Notes: generated by a model not told the origin, from the letters alone. DNA of 64,000 nt from Stieleria maiorica (GCF_008035925.1 NZ_CP036264.1:705774-769773), one strand, 5' to 3'; positions 1 to 9,138 are shown, counted from the first letter of the stretch. Translations and numbers: made by a program.

Positions 1-276
1 CGGCGTGACCCGGTCGTGCTGCGATTGGTCCAGGCATTCCATGACGCCAACAAACCGATCGCCGCGATATGTCACGGCGGTTGGATCCCGATCTCCGCGG
101 GTGTCTACCGGGGCATCAACGTGACCGGATCGCCGGGGATCAAAGACGACTTGATCAATGCGGGGGCAAGCTACGTGGACGCCGCCGTTGTGGTTGACCG
201 CAACCATGTGACCAGCCGTCGGCCCGATGACCTGCCGGATTTCTGTCGAGAGCTGATCAAGCTCTGTTGCGATTAG
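1..276 (+). CDS. DJ-1/PfpI family protein, C-terminal part (5' end outside window)
   Basis: The reading frame is open from base 1 and ends with TAG at 276, so this is the last ~91 residues of a gene that starts upstream of the window. The segment AAICHGGW carries the nucleophile-elbow cysteine of the DJ-1/PfpI (class I glutamine amidotransferase-like) fold, and the following hydrophobic strand and the HVTSRRPDDLP stretch near the end match the C-terminal part of PfpI-type proteins. Members act as glyoxalases, deglycases or stress proteins; which applies here cannot be told from a fragment. The next gene is convergent on the opposite strand. Confidence 0.85.
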   Translation, partial: RRDPVVLRLVQAFHDANKPIAAICHGGWIPISAGVYRGINVTGSPGIKDDLINAGASYVDAAVVVDRNHVTSRRPDDLPDFCRELIKLCCD

Positions 277-336
277 AAACAACGCACTCGCCCGGGACAC
301 CGCCGCCCAAGTGTCCTTGTGACCCGACGCGGTTGG

Positions 337-861
337 TCAACCCTTGCGACCCAACGACGCAGCGCCGAACGCTGCGATGCCGCAGCCGACAGCCAAACCG
401 GCGGTGATCACCGCGTTCCAACCCCACCGCGCCTTCTCCGTGACAACCGCGTGGTAGGTGTACGGCGACACCAGATCGAGCGAGCGGACTTCCATGTCCT
501 CAAAATCCAGCACCACCGACGCCGGCTCCACCCGCGCGTAACTCTCTTCGACTTCCTGCAGGTGAGATTCGGTTGTGGTCGTGGTTTCGATCATTGCCCA
601 GCGAACAGCGTTGTATCCCGCCCCCAAGAGCAGCGCCACGGCCACCAAGGCGAGCGCGACGAACGCGACCGCCCCGGCCCCGGTCGCCGTGGCCGGAGCC
701 GTCTCGCTGCCCCCCGTTTCGACGCGCGGCAGTTTTCTCAGCTCACCCAGTTTTGGGATCGGCACGTCACCGCGGCAATGGGGGCATGGCGTGGTGTCAC
801 CCGCCTGGGCAGGGGTGACCGAAAGTTCAGCGTGACAATTTGGGCAAGATAGCAGGTGCAT
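337..861 (-). CDS. Zinc-ribbon membrane protein of unknown function
   Basis: This 174-residue protein starts with a treble-clef-like zinc ribbon (Cys6/Cys9 in CPNC and Cys26/Cys29 in CPHC), then a Pro/Thr/Ala linker, a transmembrane helix at about residues 62-88, a ~55-residue soluble stretch and a second transmembrane helix at about 146-171. Zinc ribbons of this MJ0042-like type in front of membrane helices are common in planctomycetes, and a larger one is encoded at 24912-26117. No enzymatic motif is visible. It is convergent with the DJ-1/PfpI gene, with about 60 bp between stops. Existence of the gene is well supported; its role is unknown. Confidence 0.75.
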   Translation of the reverse strand: MHLLSCPNCHAELSVTPAQAGDTTPCPHCRGDVPIPKLGELRKLPRVETGGSETAPATATGAGAVAFVALALVAVALLLGAGYNAVRWAMIETTTTTESHLQEVEESYARVEPASVVLDFEDMEVRSLDLVSPYTYHAVVTEKARWGWNAVITAGLAVGCGIAAFGAASLGRKG

Positions 862-1611
862 CGGCTAAAATATGAAGAAGATTTGAAGTTGTTGCGGGTG
901 GACCCGACTGATGACGGGACTAAAATCTTACTCGTACTCGATCACGCCACGATACATGCCGCTCCCACACCGGACTGACCGCCCCCGTTAAGCGAGAAAC
1001 GTTCCGTCTCTCTGCTCGATGGACCGCGATCACGACGCCTGTCGGACATCCCCGATGACCCGCGGCTAAATAGCGAACTAGTTTGTTCGTACGAGCGATC
1101 CGGTGGAATCGGATCTGCGACTCAGATTGGTGGCGTGAACACGTCGGGAACGGCATGGATGGCGAAAGTCGAAGTCCAACACCAGCAATGGTTGCGTGGA
1201 TGGTAGGAACGAATTCCCATCGACCGAAAGAGACCTTCGCGTCCAACTTCCAAGCTTTGATCAAGCGGAACCATTCCGCTCGGTCGGGTTCAGGTGGTAC
1301 GCGAGAATCGACTCGACGGTTCATTTTCGTTTACTGTCATCGGTTGCCCAACCGGCGTGAAGTGAAGGCACGAGGTGAAGACAAGGGTCATGCTTGGGGA
1401 AAGTTTGCACGGGAGAGTGACGGGCAGCAGCGCCAGTGCGCTTTCTCGCTCCCGGCAAAGTCAACTCAATCAAGATCAACTGGGACAACTGGAAAGTTTT
1501 TCCAATTGGTCGCGGACGCCAGGGAAGCGTTAGGGGGGTGGTAGAGTTTTCTCAGCGAATTTCAATCACACACCGTTGGATAGCTCGCCATGGTACCCGG
1601 CGATGCGGTTT

Positions 1612-1671
1612 GATCACTGGCAATTGGATCACTGGCAATTGGATGACTGGCAATTGGACCACTGGCAACCC
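1612..1671 (+). repeat. Tandem repeat, 15-bp unit x 4
   Basis: The unit GATCACTGGCAATTG occurs at 1612, 1627, 1642 (one change: GATGACTGG) and 1657 (degenerate: GACCACTGGCAACCC). It lies 120-180 bp upstream of the sigma factor start. The unit length is a multiple of three, so open frames run through it, but no credible protein uses it. Confidence 0.9.
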
Positions 1672-1693
1672 GCCCATTGAACTGGAGTAGCGG

Positions 1694-1712
1694 TTTGGTG
1701 ATTTTCACCAAA
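1694..1712. promoter_or_regulatory. Perfect short hairpin or operator upstream of the sigma factor gene
   Basis: TTTGGTGA (1694-1701) and TCACCAAA (1705-1712) form a perfect 8-bp inverted repeat around a TTT centre, about 78 bp before the TTG start of the sigma factor. It could be an operator or a hairpin in the leader. No matching regulator is encoded next to it, and no clear -35/-10 pair was found, so the function is open. Confidence 0.35.
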
Positions 1713-1789
1713 TCACCCCTACGCCGAACCGACACACTGATCATCATTCATTACAGATACCCTGCACTGTTCCTCTTGGAGTTTTAGTT

Positions 1790-3352
1790 TTGTTCGATAC
1801 CCTCTTGGACGAATTTGAAGACGTCGCCGCACATTCCGCCGAAGCGGTGACCGGTGGCTTTCGCAAACTTCCCATTGATGAGAACGAGGAAGATGGTGGC
1901 GTGGGTTCGCCTTCGCAAGTGGCCGAAGGTGAAGTCCAACTGGACAGTCCAGACGAATTGCTGGCGGTCGAGGAAGCGGAGACTTGGTCCGACGACCCGG
2001 TCCGCATGTACCTGACGCAAATGGGCGAAATCCCCTTGCTGACCCGTCGCCAAGAAATCGAATTGGCCAAACGCATCGAAGAGACGCGTCGACGGTTCCG
2101 AACCAAATTGCTCGAGAACCATTACGTCTTGGTCGAAGCCTACAAGACGCTGAAGAAGGTCTACCGCGGCCAGCTGCCGTTCGACCGCACCGTTCAGGTC
2201 TCCGTGACCGACCGGCTGGAAAAGGAACAGATCATCGGCCGGCTGCCACACAACCTGCTGACCCTGCAAACCCTGCTCAAACGCAACAAGCACGACTGGA
2301 AGGTCGCACTCAGCAAAAGCGCTTCCAAACGCCGCCGTGCGGAAGCCTGGCGGGCTCTGGCACGCCGCCGCCGCCGCGCCGTCCGTTTGATCGAAGAATT
2401 GGGCCTGCGGACCCAGCGGATCGAAACCCGCATCGAATTGCTGGACAAGTTCAGTCGCCGGATCGCCGAAATCGACTCGCTGATCCGCGACCAACGACGC
2501 ACCAAGCACGGCCGCGAAACCCGCGACGCACTGCTGCACGAGCGACGCCAAATCCTGACCGCGTGCCAGGAAACCCCGACGTCGCTCCGCAATCGCGTCC
2601 GGATGCTGAAAATGGTCTATGCCGAGTACCAGCAGGCCAAACGAGAACTCAGCGAAGGAAACCTCCGACTGGTGGTCTCGATCGCCAAAAAGTACCGCAA
2701 TCGTGGACTGTCGTTCCTGGACCTGATCCAGGAAGGCAACGCCGGCCTGATGCGGGCGGTCGACAAATTCGAATACCGTCGTGGATTCAAGTTCTGCACC
2801 TACGCGACGTGGTGGATTCGCCAAGCGATCACCCGCGCCGTGGCCGACCAAAGCCGAACCATTCGGATTCCGGTGCACATGGTCGAAACGATGAGCCGCG
2901 TTCGCAACGTCGCTCGCCAGTTGCTGCAAGAACTCGGACGTGAACCCACGATCGAAGAAACGGCACGCCGAGCCGATGTGACTGTCGAAGAGGCGCGTCG
3001 CGTGCTCACCATGAGCCGCTTCCCGATCTCGCTGGACCGACCGGTCGGCAATAGCGAGGACAGCCAGTTCGGCGACCTGCTGCCCGACGGCACCGCAGAA
3101 AGCCCCCAAATCGGCGCGACGCAAGAAATGCTTCGCGACCGGATCACCAACGTGCTCAAATCGCTCTCCTATCGCGAACGCGAAATCATCAAGCTTCGCT
3201 ATGGACTCGGTGATGGTTACAGCTACACCCTGGAAGAGGTCGGGCACATCTTTAAGGTCACACGCGAGCGGATTCGACAGATCGAAGCCAAGGCGGTTCG
3301 CAAATTGCAGCAACCAAGCCGCAGCCAAGATCTGGTCGGGTTCCTGGATTAG
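1790..3352 (+). CDS. rpoD: RNA polymerase sigma-70 factor, RpoD/SigA type
   Basis: This 520-residue protein directs RNA polymerase to promoters. Region 1.2 is at about residues 64-100 ([17 protein letters not shown]). Region 2 runs from about 290 ([27 protein letters not shown], then the WWIRQAI segment for -10 recognition and melting). Region 3 covers about 365-430, and region 4 about 455-506, ending with the -35-binding helix-turn-helix [16 protein letters not shown]. Between regions 1.2 and 2 lies a ~170-residue, strongly basic non-conserved segment, as in group 1 factors; a typical region 1.1 is not recognisable. The start is TTG at 1790, supported by GGAG at 1778-1781, eight bases upstream. 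Whether it is the main housekeeping factor or a paralogue cannot be decided here. Confidence 0.92.
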   Translation: MFDTLLDEFEDVAAHSAEAVTGGFRKLPIDENEEDGGVGSPSQVAEGEVQLDSPDELLAVEEAETWSDDPVRMYLTQMGEIPLLTRRQEIELAKRIEETRRRFRTKLLENHYVLVEAYKTLKKVYRGQLPFDRTVQVSVTDRLEKEQIIGRLPHNLLTLQTLLKRNKHDWKVALSKSASKRRRAEAWRALARRRRRAVRLIEELGLRTQRIETRIELLDKFSRRIAEIDSLIRDQRRTKHGRETRDALLHERRQILTACQETPTSLRNRVRMLKMVYAEYQQAKRELSEGNLRLVVSIAKKYRNRGLSFLDLIQEGNAGLMRAVDKFEYRRGFKFCTYATWWIRQAITRAVADQSRTIRIPVHMVETMSRVRNVARQLLQELGREPTIEETARRADVTVEEARRVLTMSRFPISLDRPVGNSEDSQFGDLLPDGTAESPQIGATQEMLRDRITNVLKSLSYREREIIKLRYGLGDGYSYTLEEVGHIFKVTRERIRQIEAKAVRKLQQPSRSQDLVGFLD

Positions 3353-3391
3353 CAGGGACGATCCAAATCGGCTCTTCACCCCATGACGCTT

Positions 3392-3429
3392 CAAGGGCGA
3401 CGATTGAAAAATCGCCGCCCTTGTTTCTT
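3392..3429 (+). terminator. Probable rho-independent terminator after the sigma factor gene
   Basis: A 14-bp stem with one mismatch (3392-3405 pairing with 3410-3423) around a GAAA tetraloop is followed by the T-rich run TTTCTTC. It lies 40 bp after the sigma factor stop codon. The rest of the 3353-3662 spacer shows no convincing gene. Confidence 0.7.
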
Positions 3430-3662
3430 CAGGTCATGCGGCGTGAACGAGCGGTCGACCGAAACTCAATTCGCGCACCTGCCGATGCCTTCGCAGAGTC
3501 GCCGTGTTCTCCGAACTTGGCGCACTCGAAAAAGCGAAGCTTTACCCCGCGCCGACCTCGGAGAGGACGGCGACTGTCCAGCCCAATCGAAAACGAAGCG
3601 GCGATAGAATACGAGATTATTAGCCTCGTCTCCGCTCTCTCCCCCAACGACAGCTCAACGCA

Positions 3663-5054
3663 ATGCCGTCCGTCGCCGATGTCCTCTCGCAAGGCTGGAA
3701 AGTTCACCAAGCCGGCAAGATCCAGGATGCCCTGCGCGTGTATCAGCACGTCATCAAGCAAGCCCCACGCAACCCCGAAGCGCACGTCTATCTCGGCATC
3801 GCGTTGTTTGACCAGCGCCGCTACCACGAGTCGATCAGCGCCTATCGGACCGCATTGGCGCTCAAAGACGAATTCCCGATCGCCTGGAACAACCTTGGCA
3901 ACTCGCTGCGGATGACCGGCGATGTCGAAGAAAGTGATGCCTGTTTCGAAAAGGCACACGCGCTCGATCCCAACTATTTATCGGTTTACAAGAACCGTGG
4001 AACGCTGTGGATCTGGTCCGGAGAAATCGAACGGGGGCTGCAGTGGTATGAGAAAGGGCTGAAGATCGCGCCCGAAGATCCCGAATTGCACCGCAATCTG
4101 GGTGTGATCTACCTGCTGTTGGGCGATTTCAACCGCGGCTGGCAGGAATACCGTTGGCGCTGGAAAATGGGCGGGCTGCGGCGGCCACAAACGCACGCCC
4201 CGCTTTGGAAGGGAGAGCCGATCGCGGGCCGTTCAATCTTGCTGTATCCCGAACAGGGCCGTGGTGACGAAATGCACTTCATTCGGATCGCCAGCGTGTT
4301 GGCGGCCGAGGGCGCCCGCGTGGTCGTGCAAACCGACCCGCAAATGATCCCGCTGTTCACGTCGGTGCACGGGGTGCAAACGCTGCTGCCGGTGGGTAGC
4401 CAACTGCCGCCGGTGGATTACCACGCGTCCTTTATTGATGCCGTCGACGGATGGTATCAAGCCAACGGCTCGCTGCCTTATGCCGCCGAAAGCTTCCTTC
4501 AACGCGGAGAACACTGCGGCTACCTGAACGTTTCCGATCCGTTGGTCAACTACTGGCACCACTGGATGGAAAAGAACGCCATGGGCAAGGATCATCGAAA
4601 ACGAATCGGCATCGCATGGCAGGGCAACCCCAAGCACCACGCCGATGTGTATCGCAGCATCGCGCTGGAGGAATTCCGACTGCTGGGCGAAGATGAAAAC
4701 TTGCATCTGGTCAGCTTGCAATTCGGATTCGGCAGCGAGCAACTCGATCAAGTCGATTTCGGCAGCAGGATCAGCCGACTGCCAGATGACACCGACACCA
4801 GCGGCGGCGCCTTCACCGACACCGCCGCGGTGATGAAAAACCTGGACCACATCGTCACCACCGACACCTCGGTCGCTCACCTGGCCGGCGCACTGGGCGT
4901 TCCGACCACTGTCATGTTGGGTCGGGTTCCCGATTGGCGCTGGTTATGCGAAGGCGATCAAACCCCTTGGTACCCGAGCATGCGATTGGTCCGCCAACGC
5001 GAAATGGGCAACTGGAGCGACGTCGTCCAGGCCGCTCATCAAACGTTGAAATAG
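3663..5054 (+). CDS. TPR protein with C-terminal glycosyltransferase-like domain
   Basis: The first ~160 residues of this 463-residue protein are tetratricopeptide repeats (four or so 34-residue units with A-x-x-x-L-G-x-A-L and NLG patterns, for example HVYLGIAL and AWNNLGNSL). The remainder looks like the GT-B fold seen in TPR-linked glycosyltransferases of the GT9/GT41-like group: a WKGEPIAGRSILLYPEQGRGDE segment, RIGIAWQGNP, and near the end the nucleotide-sugar-binding-like VTTDTSVAHLAGALGVPT. No signal peptide is visible, so a cytoplasmic role is expected, perhaps modifying a protein or a cell-surface precursor. Donor and acceptor are unknown. It stands alone on its strand, followed at once by a gene remnant. 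Confidence 0.8.
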   Translation: MPSVADVLSQGWKVHQAGKIQDALRVYQHVIKQAPRNPEAHVYLGIALFDQRRYHESISAYRTALALKDEFPIAWNNLGNSLRMTGDVEESDACFEKAHALDPNYLSVYKNRGTLWIWSGEIERGLQWYEKGLKIAPEDPELHRNLGVIYLLLGDFNRGWQEYRWRWKMGGLRRPQTHAPLWKGEPIAGRSILLYPEQGRGDEMHFIRIASVLAAEGARVVVQTDPQMIPLFTSVHGVQTLLPVGSQLPPVDYHASFIDAVDGWYQANGSLPYAAESFLQRGEHCGYLNVSDPLVNYWHHWMEKNAMGKDHRKRIGIAWQGNPKHHADVYRSIALEEFRLLGEDENLHLVSLQFGFGSEQLDQVDFGSRISRLPDDTDTSGGAFTDTAAVMKNLDHIVTTDTSVAHLAGALGVPTTVMLGRVPDWRWLCEGDQTPWYPSMRLVRQREMGNWSDVVQAAHQTLK

Positions 5055-5326
5055 AATGGGATCGGCATGTACAGACCCCTCCCAAGTTGGTCGTTGAGGT
5101 GCTTTCAGAAACCACTCGAGAAAGTGACCTCACCTTCAAGCAGACTCTCTACCGCGATTTCCGGGTGGGAACCTATTTGATTCTGGACCCCGATGACAAC
5201 AGCATCGCGATGTGGACACGCGAGCAAAACGACAATTGGCATCAGACCAAGCCGGCAGGACAGATCGAACTGCGCCCCTGCGGTGATTACGTTTTGACCG
5301 TCGATTGCAACCGCTTTTTCCCATGA
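5055..5326 (+). pseudogene. Beheaded Uma2 (DUF820) family nuclease-like remnant
   Basis: Directly after the stop codon of the TPR gene, the second frame encodes about 90 residues with the core of Uma2 proteins: PKLVVEVLSETTRESDL, K-x-x-x-Y, and YLILDPDDNSIAMW. In the family these carry the acidic and lysine residues of a PD-(D/E)xK-like nuclease site. The N-terminal half is missing and there is no ATG, GTG or TTG start in frame before the core apart from an ATG inside the TPR gene at 4934. I read it as the 3' end of a gene cut by a deletion or insertion. An expressed fusion is unlikely. Uma2 genes are numerous in planctomycetes and cyanobacteria and behave as mobile accessory genes. Confidence 0.65.
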
Positions 5327-5352
5327 GATTCTCCCCGCAACTGAACCACTTG

Positions 5353-6396
5353 ATGAAACACCCAAGACTTTTTGACGTCGTCGCTGCAACGCTGATCCTG
5401 ATCACCACGTCGGGTTCCACCATGGCGGACGAAGGACCGACGCGGTTGGAAGCCCGAGCCAGTGAAATCGATCCGCGATGCAAAGCGCATCCCGAAATCG
5501 GGTTCTTGATCGAAGACGCCAAGGGCCGGCCGGCCGACGTCCAGCATGCCTCGGTCGACACGAACGTTCCTGCCAAAGGCAAGTTGGTGATCTGGTTGAT
5601 GGGCAACAACACGGCCCTGTTCGATCGCTTGAACAGCTATGGGCTGCACGTGATCCGGCCGCACTACGCGAACCGATGGTTTTCGATTTGTTGCCGCCAG
5701 ACGCCGGTCGGAGAACATTGTCGCGGCAACATTCGCTTGGAGGCGGCAACCGGAGAAGACTTTAGTGACGAAGTGGACATTCCCAAGCCCGATGGCATGA
5801 TGGAGCGTTCGCTGCAATTTGTCCGTTGGCTCCGTGAAAGGCATCCCGAAGGCAACTGGGACCAATTCTTGACCGAAGACGGGTCGCAACTTCGCTGGGA
5901 CGATGTGATCGTTTCGGGCAGTTCCCACGGATCCACCACCGCTGCCCGCTTCGCCAAGCACGTCAAAGTGAGCCGCGTGGTGGCGTTGTGCGGCCCGCGG
6001 GATCAGCACCAGGTCTGGCAGGCCCTGCCCTCGGCGACACCTGAAAACCGCTACTTCGGTTTTTCACACGTGCTCGATGGCGGTTGGACCGGCGACCATT
6101 ACTGTCGCAGCTGGGAATTGTTGGGGATGCACAAGTTCGGCCCGATCGTCAACGTCGACCAGACCCAGCCCCCGTACTCCAACACCCGCCGGCTGATCAC
6201 CGATTTCGACGTCGGTGGCGATGCCGGCCGAGCCCACAGCAGCGTCCAGCCCGGCAGCCGGGCCTACAAGAACCCGGCCGACGGATCCTTCATGCACGAA
6301 CCGGTCTGGCGTTATCTCTACACGCACCCGGTCGACCAAGTCGGTGATGCAACACCGCTGGACGAGGGCTGCGACAAGGAGCAACGCCAGGATTGA
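5353..6396 (+). CDS. Secreted alpha/beta-hydrolase-like protein
   Basis: The product (347 residues from this start) begins with a signal peptide of the form MKHPRLF plus a hydrophobic stretch ending near STMADE. The mature part has strands and a GSSHGS segment that fits the G-x-S-x-G-like nucleophile elbow of the alpha/beta-hydrolase fold, here with serine in place of the first glycine spacing. A late histidine in DVGGDAGRAHSSV is a candidate catalytic base. It resembles the poorly characterised BPSS1187-type hydrolases. ATG codons at 5305 and 5323 are also in frame; 5353 was chosen because it gives the shortest and most normal signal peptide. Substrate unknown. Confidence 0.7.
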   Translation: MKHPRLFDVVAATLILITTSGSTMADEGPTRLEARASEIDPRCKAHPEIGFLIEDAKGRPADVQHASVDTNVPAKGKLVIWLMGNNTALFDRLNSYGLHVIRPHYANRWFSICCRQTPVGEHCRGNIRLEAATGEDFSDEVDIPKPDGMMERSLQFVRWLRERHPEGNWDQFLTEDGSQLRWDDVIVSGSSHGSTTAARFAKHVKVSRVVALCGPRDQHQVWQALPSATPENRYFGFSHVLDGGWTGDHYCRSWELLGMHKFGPIVNVDQTQPPYSNTRRLITDFDVGGDAGRAHSSVQPGSRAYKNPADGSFMHEPVWRYLYTHPVDQVGDATPLDEGCDKEQRQD

Positions 6397-6550
6397 GAAC
6401 ACGCTCACTGGCAGGGGGTGCATGATTTCGTGCCTCGTTCCCAGACGCTGCGCAGAACCGGGATTCTGCGGTGGTTCAGAACTCAAGCGAAATCATTCCA
6501 CGATGGACGGTCGACTCACAACCGCCATCGGGCGACGAAACACGAGTGAC

Positions 6551-6638
6551 ATCAGCCGATTCGCGCAAGCGTTCGGGCACCAGCGTCAAAGGAGGGCAGC
6601 GTCGATGGAGGCCCGTAGGCTAGCGCCAAACGGCTGAT
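6551..6638. repeat. Dispersed hairpin element, family 1 (copy A)
   Basis: An imperfect inverted repeat: the left arm starts ATCAGCCGATTCGCGC and the right arm ends GCGCCAAACGGCTGAT, with a ~30-base centre. The same arms occur at 8906-8972, 31224-31315, 35393-35482 and 60630-60717. Flanking bases 6520-6550 (CATCGGGCGACGAAACACG and onwards) are also shared with the copy near 60.7 kb, in opposite orientation. The 6397-6859 spacer holds this and the next repeat but no gene. Confidence 0.85.
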
Positions 6639-6713
6639 CCCAAGAGGGGGCAGCGGAATCGAAAGCGCCAAAATCTTACGAACAAAAAAACGAATCGAAC
6701 GATTTTGCGCAGC

Positions 6714-6790
6714 CCAGGCTCCGCCTCGTCGTCGCAGGCGGTGTGCATGGCGAGAGCCACGGTTGCAGTGCATTCCAAGGCGGAGCCTGG
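6714..6790. repeat. Inverted repeat with CCAGGCTCCGCCT arms, family 2
   Basis: The arms CCAGGCTCCGCCT (6714-6726) and its exact complement (6778-6790) are separated by 51 bp. The right arm lies within CCAAGGCGGAGCCTGGGAA, a motif that recurs (often as TTCCCAGGCTCCGCCTTGG) at 35498 and 35654 and in diverged form near 11410 and 59130. It lies just downstream of the symporter gene on the other strand. Confidence 0.75.
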
Positions 6791-6859
6791 GAACGAGGCA
6801 GAAGCGTCGGGGAACCACCTTCTGGCGAAGGTAGCTACGAAAAAAATGGCGTTGTCCAG

Positions 6860-8446
6860 CTAGAAAAACCGCGCCAGCGTCTCTTCGCTCGGTTTCGGCG
6901 TGACCAACGACACCACGACCATCGTGACCAGCGAACTGGTCAACATCACGACGACCGGCATGATCTCGTATTCCTCGCCTCCCAGGGGCAGCTTCAGCAC
7001 GAACGTCCGCAGCGCGTCTTGCTCGAGCGCCTTGTAGAACAAGATGCTCCAGCTGACGATCGCCGCAAGGATCCCGCTGATCGCGCCGGCCGCGGTTAAT
7101 CCTCGCCAGTAGAGTGCCGCAAAGACGATCGGGAACAGGGCACTGAATCCGCTGAAGCACCACACGCCCATCGCGAACACGCTTTTAACGTTCCCCAGGC
7201 TCAACAGGTAGGTGATCGCGACGATCCCGATGATGAACAGCCGGGTGTAGAGGACTTGCTGTGCGTCCGAGACGTTGTCCTTGCCTTTGTAGTGCGTCAA
7301 CACATCGTTGGTGAAGATCGTCCCGATGCACAGGAATTGGCTGTCCAAGCTGCTCATGATCGCCGCCAGAATTCCCGCGGCCAACAATCCGCCGAGCACC
7401 TTGCCGGTTTGCGTTTTGACCAGGAACGGCAGAATCGTGTTCGGATTGCTCGGCAGCGGCGGTTTGGGCGGAATCAGTTCGCCCGTCGCCCAGATGCCGA
7501 CCAGCACGCAGGGCACCCAGACGATCATGATGAACAGCGGGTGACAAATCACGGGCACCTTGAACGTGTTGGCGCTTTTGGCGGTCATCCAGTGCTGGAA
7601 CAGGTGCGGAAACATGCCGACCGACAGCGGGATTAACAAGTACGTAAAGAACTTGGTCTTGCTCATCTCCATCCGCGTGATCTTCTCTTCGGGGACGGAT
7701 TCGGCCAGCGCCTGCAAGTTCGCCATCAGTCCGTCTTGGCCGCCCAGGCGAGACGCGATCACGTAAAAGGTGACGATGCCCAGGATCATGAACACGATCG
7801 TTTGCAGCGTGTTGGCCCAGGTCGTCCCACGCATGCCGCCGAAGAACACATAGATCAGTACCACCACGCAGATCACCATCGAACCCAGCCAGGGCGGGAC
7901 GCCGCCGTTGAGGGCCACGATCGGATTGCCGTCGGGAGTGAGCGCCTGAAACATTTCCACATTGGGGGCCAAACCCGCGGTCAACGACTGGATCACCGTC
8001 CCGCTGCTGATCACACCGATCAACAGGTACGGCACCACCAGCCCGACCAGGATGGGGAACAGCAACAGTCCGATGAAGTCGCTTTCCAGTCGGTCGCGAA
8101 AGAACTCAATTTGAGTCGTGTACTTGTGTCGCCTCGCGAATTTCCAAACCTTGACCCCGATCAAGAAGAAACACAGCGAGTGAATGATCCCGCTGCTACT
8201 GGCCAGCATCCCGTAGACGCCGATGCCTTCTTTGAACGCTTCGCCGCTGCTGCCGACCAAAGCGAACGCCGTCATCGTCGTCCCGAACAGACTCATCAAA
8301 AGCAGGAACGGACCGATCGAGTGGCTGGCGACCTGGTAGTCTTCTTTGGTGCCCTTGAACAGCCGACTGGACGACAGCCCGAGCAGTAGCAGTAGTCCCA
8401 GGTAGATCAGAATGATGATTAATTGGGGAAGTCCTGGATGGTTCAC
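6860..8446 (-). CDS. Sodium:solute symporter family protein (SSF/SSS)
   Basis: A 528-residue polytopic membrane protein with about 13 predicted helices. The first helices (LIYLGLLLLLGLSSSRLF, then SIGPFLLLMSLFGTTMTAFA) and the helix with GTTWANTLQTIVFMILG match the sodium:solute symporter family, which imports small solutes by Na+ coupling with the LeuT-like fold. The SSLDSQFL segment in the later half is typical for the family. The start is GTG at 8444-8446; GTGA overlaps the stop codon of the small upstream gene, so translation is probably coupled. Substrate is not predictable, perhaps a carboxylate or sugar. Confidence 0.9.
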   Translation of the reverse strand: MNHPGLPQLIIILIYLGLLLLLGLSSSRLFKGTKEDYQVASHSIGPFLLLMSLFGTTMTAFALVGSSGEAFKEGIGVYGMLASSSGIIHSLCFFLIGVKVWKFARRHKYTTQIEFFRDRLESDFIGLLLFPILVGLVVPYLLIGVISSGTVIQSLTAGLAPNVEMFQALTPDGNPIVALNGGVPPWLGSMVICVVVLIYVFFGGMRGTTWANTLQTIVFMILGIVTFYVIASRLGGQDGLMANLQALAESVPEEKITRMEMSKTKFFTYLLIPLSVGMFPHLFQHWMTAKSANTFKVPVICHPLFIMIVWVPCVLVGIWATGELIPPKPPLPSNPNTILPFLVKTQTGKVLGGLLAAGILAAIMSSLDSQFLCIGTIFTNDVLTHYKGKDNVSDAQQVLYTRLFIIGIVAITYLLSLGNVKSVFAMGVWCFSGFSALFPIVFAALYWRGLTAAGAISGILAAIVSWSILFYKALEQDALRTFVLKLPLGGEEYEIMPVVVMLTSSLVTMVVVSLVTPKPSEETLARFF

Positions 8447-8709
8447 GACGCCGCCTCCTCGCTGGAAGTCCCGTCCAGTTTTTCGACCACCTCGTCATCC
8501 AACGGCCAAGCGATCACCGTTGCCAAGGCCCATGTCAAACTGGCACCGATGGAGATACAGGCGTGCCAGAACAAGCCGATCGGAATGAAGCCGAACACCA
8601 GCGTGTCGTCGGTCCAAAACCAATTGTCCTGATGCAGAATCAGCAACAGCACCACCAACGCGGCGATGATCCACATGCCGTTGGATTTGGGAGTCGTGGA
8701 ACTCGTCAT
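8443..8709 (-). CDS. Small two-helix membrane protein, DUF3311-like symporter partner
   Basis: An 88-residue protein with two hydrophobic segments (WIIAALVVLLLIL and LVFGFIPIGLFWHACISIGASLTWALAT) and a short acidic tail. The layout, with a G-x-P-x-x-x-x-x-H/Y pattern in the second segment, fits DUF3311-like small proteins that sit upstream of sodium:solute symporters and probably assist them. An in-frame ATG at 8766 would extend the N-terminus, but the ATG at 8709 gives the usual short hydrophilic start. Its TGA overlaps the GTG start of the symporter gene. Confidence 0.7.
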   Translation of the reverse strand: MTSSTTPKSNGMWIIAALVVLLLILHQDNWFWTDDTLVFGFIPIGLFWHACISIGASLTWALATVIAWPLDDEVVEKLDGTSSEEAAS

Positions 8710-8905
8710 TGAATATCCGATCGAAAATCGTTTTCTAAAGGCGGGAAACGGGGCGGGAGAGCCCAAGAGTGTACCCCGTCAGCCAACCACGCTGGTACCC
8801 GGGGCGAAAACGTTGGTGTTCAGCCTTAAGACGCCCTCCACGCCGCCTTTGGCCGGCGCGGATCGGCGAAAGCCCAAGACCGCGTCAGTTAAGCTCAGCG
8901 CGGAC

Positions 8906-8972
8906 GCCCGGACGCTGGCGCGAACCGGCTGATGTCAAACGAGTATCAGCCGTTTGGCGCGAGCCTACGGGC
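8906..8972. repeat. Dispersed hairpin element, family 1 (two arms back to back, copy B)
   Basis: An arm ending GCGCGAACCGGCTGAT (8906-8933) is followed by an arm starting ATCAGCCGTTTGGCGC (8945-8972). The order of arms is reversed compared with the other copies, as if two elements met head to head and only the neighbouring halves remain. The 8710-9138 spacer also has a family-3 half arm near 8812-8833 (GTTGGTGTTCAGCC) and no credible gene. Confidence 0.75.
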
Positions 8973-9138
8973 CCTGCGACGAGAAAACGACGCTCAACTT
9001 AGCGGTCTTGGACTCGCGTCTAGACACCGACGACTGTGAGAATAGGCATCCGGGTCGACCTCCCGCCGAACCGAGCACCTATCCCGCTCGGGCAGGTCTG
9101 GTATCCTCGGGCGTTGCCCTTCAACCAAGTGAAAACCC

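Larger units (their letters stand above)
862..1789. other. Long intergenic region upstream of the sigma factor gene
   Basis: About 930 bases lie between the start of the zinc-ribbon gene and the sigma factor gene. Overlapping open frames exist on both strands (for example 920-1324 minus and 1083-1544 plus), but their products are rich in Arg, Trp and His without any domain, signal peptide or clear ribosome binding site, and they overlap each other. I regard them as non-coding. The region does hold a 15-bp tandem repeat and a short perfect hairpin, listed separately. Confidence 0.5.

Noticed and set aside
920-1544. Two overlapping open frames in the leader of the sigma factor gene
   Set aside because: Arg/Trp/His-rich products without domain, signal peptide or ribosome binding site, overlapping on opposite strands.
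1784-3394. 536-codon open frame antisense to the sigma factor gene
   Set aside because: It mirrors the GC-rich codon usage of rpoD, has no domain, and the sense strand has a full set of sigma-70 motifs.
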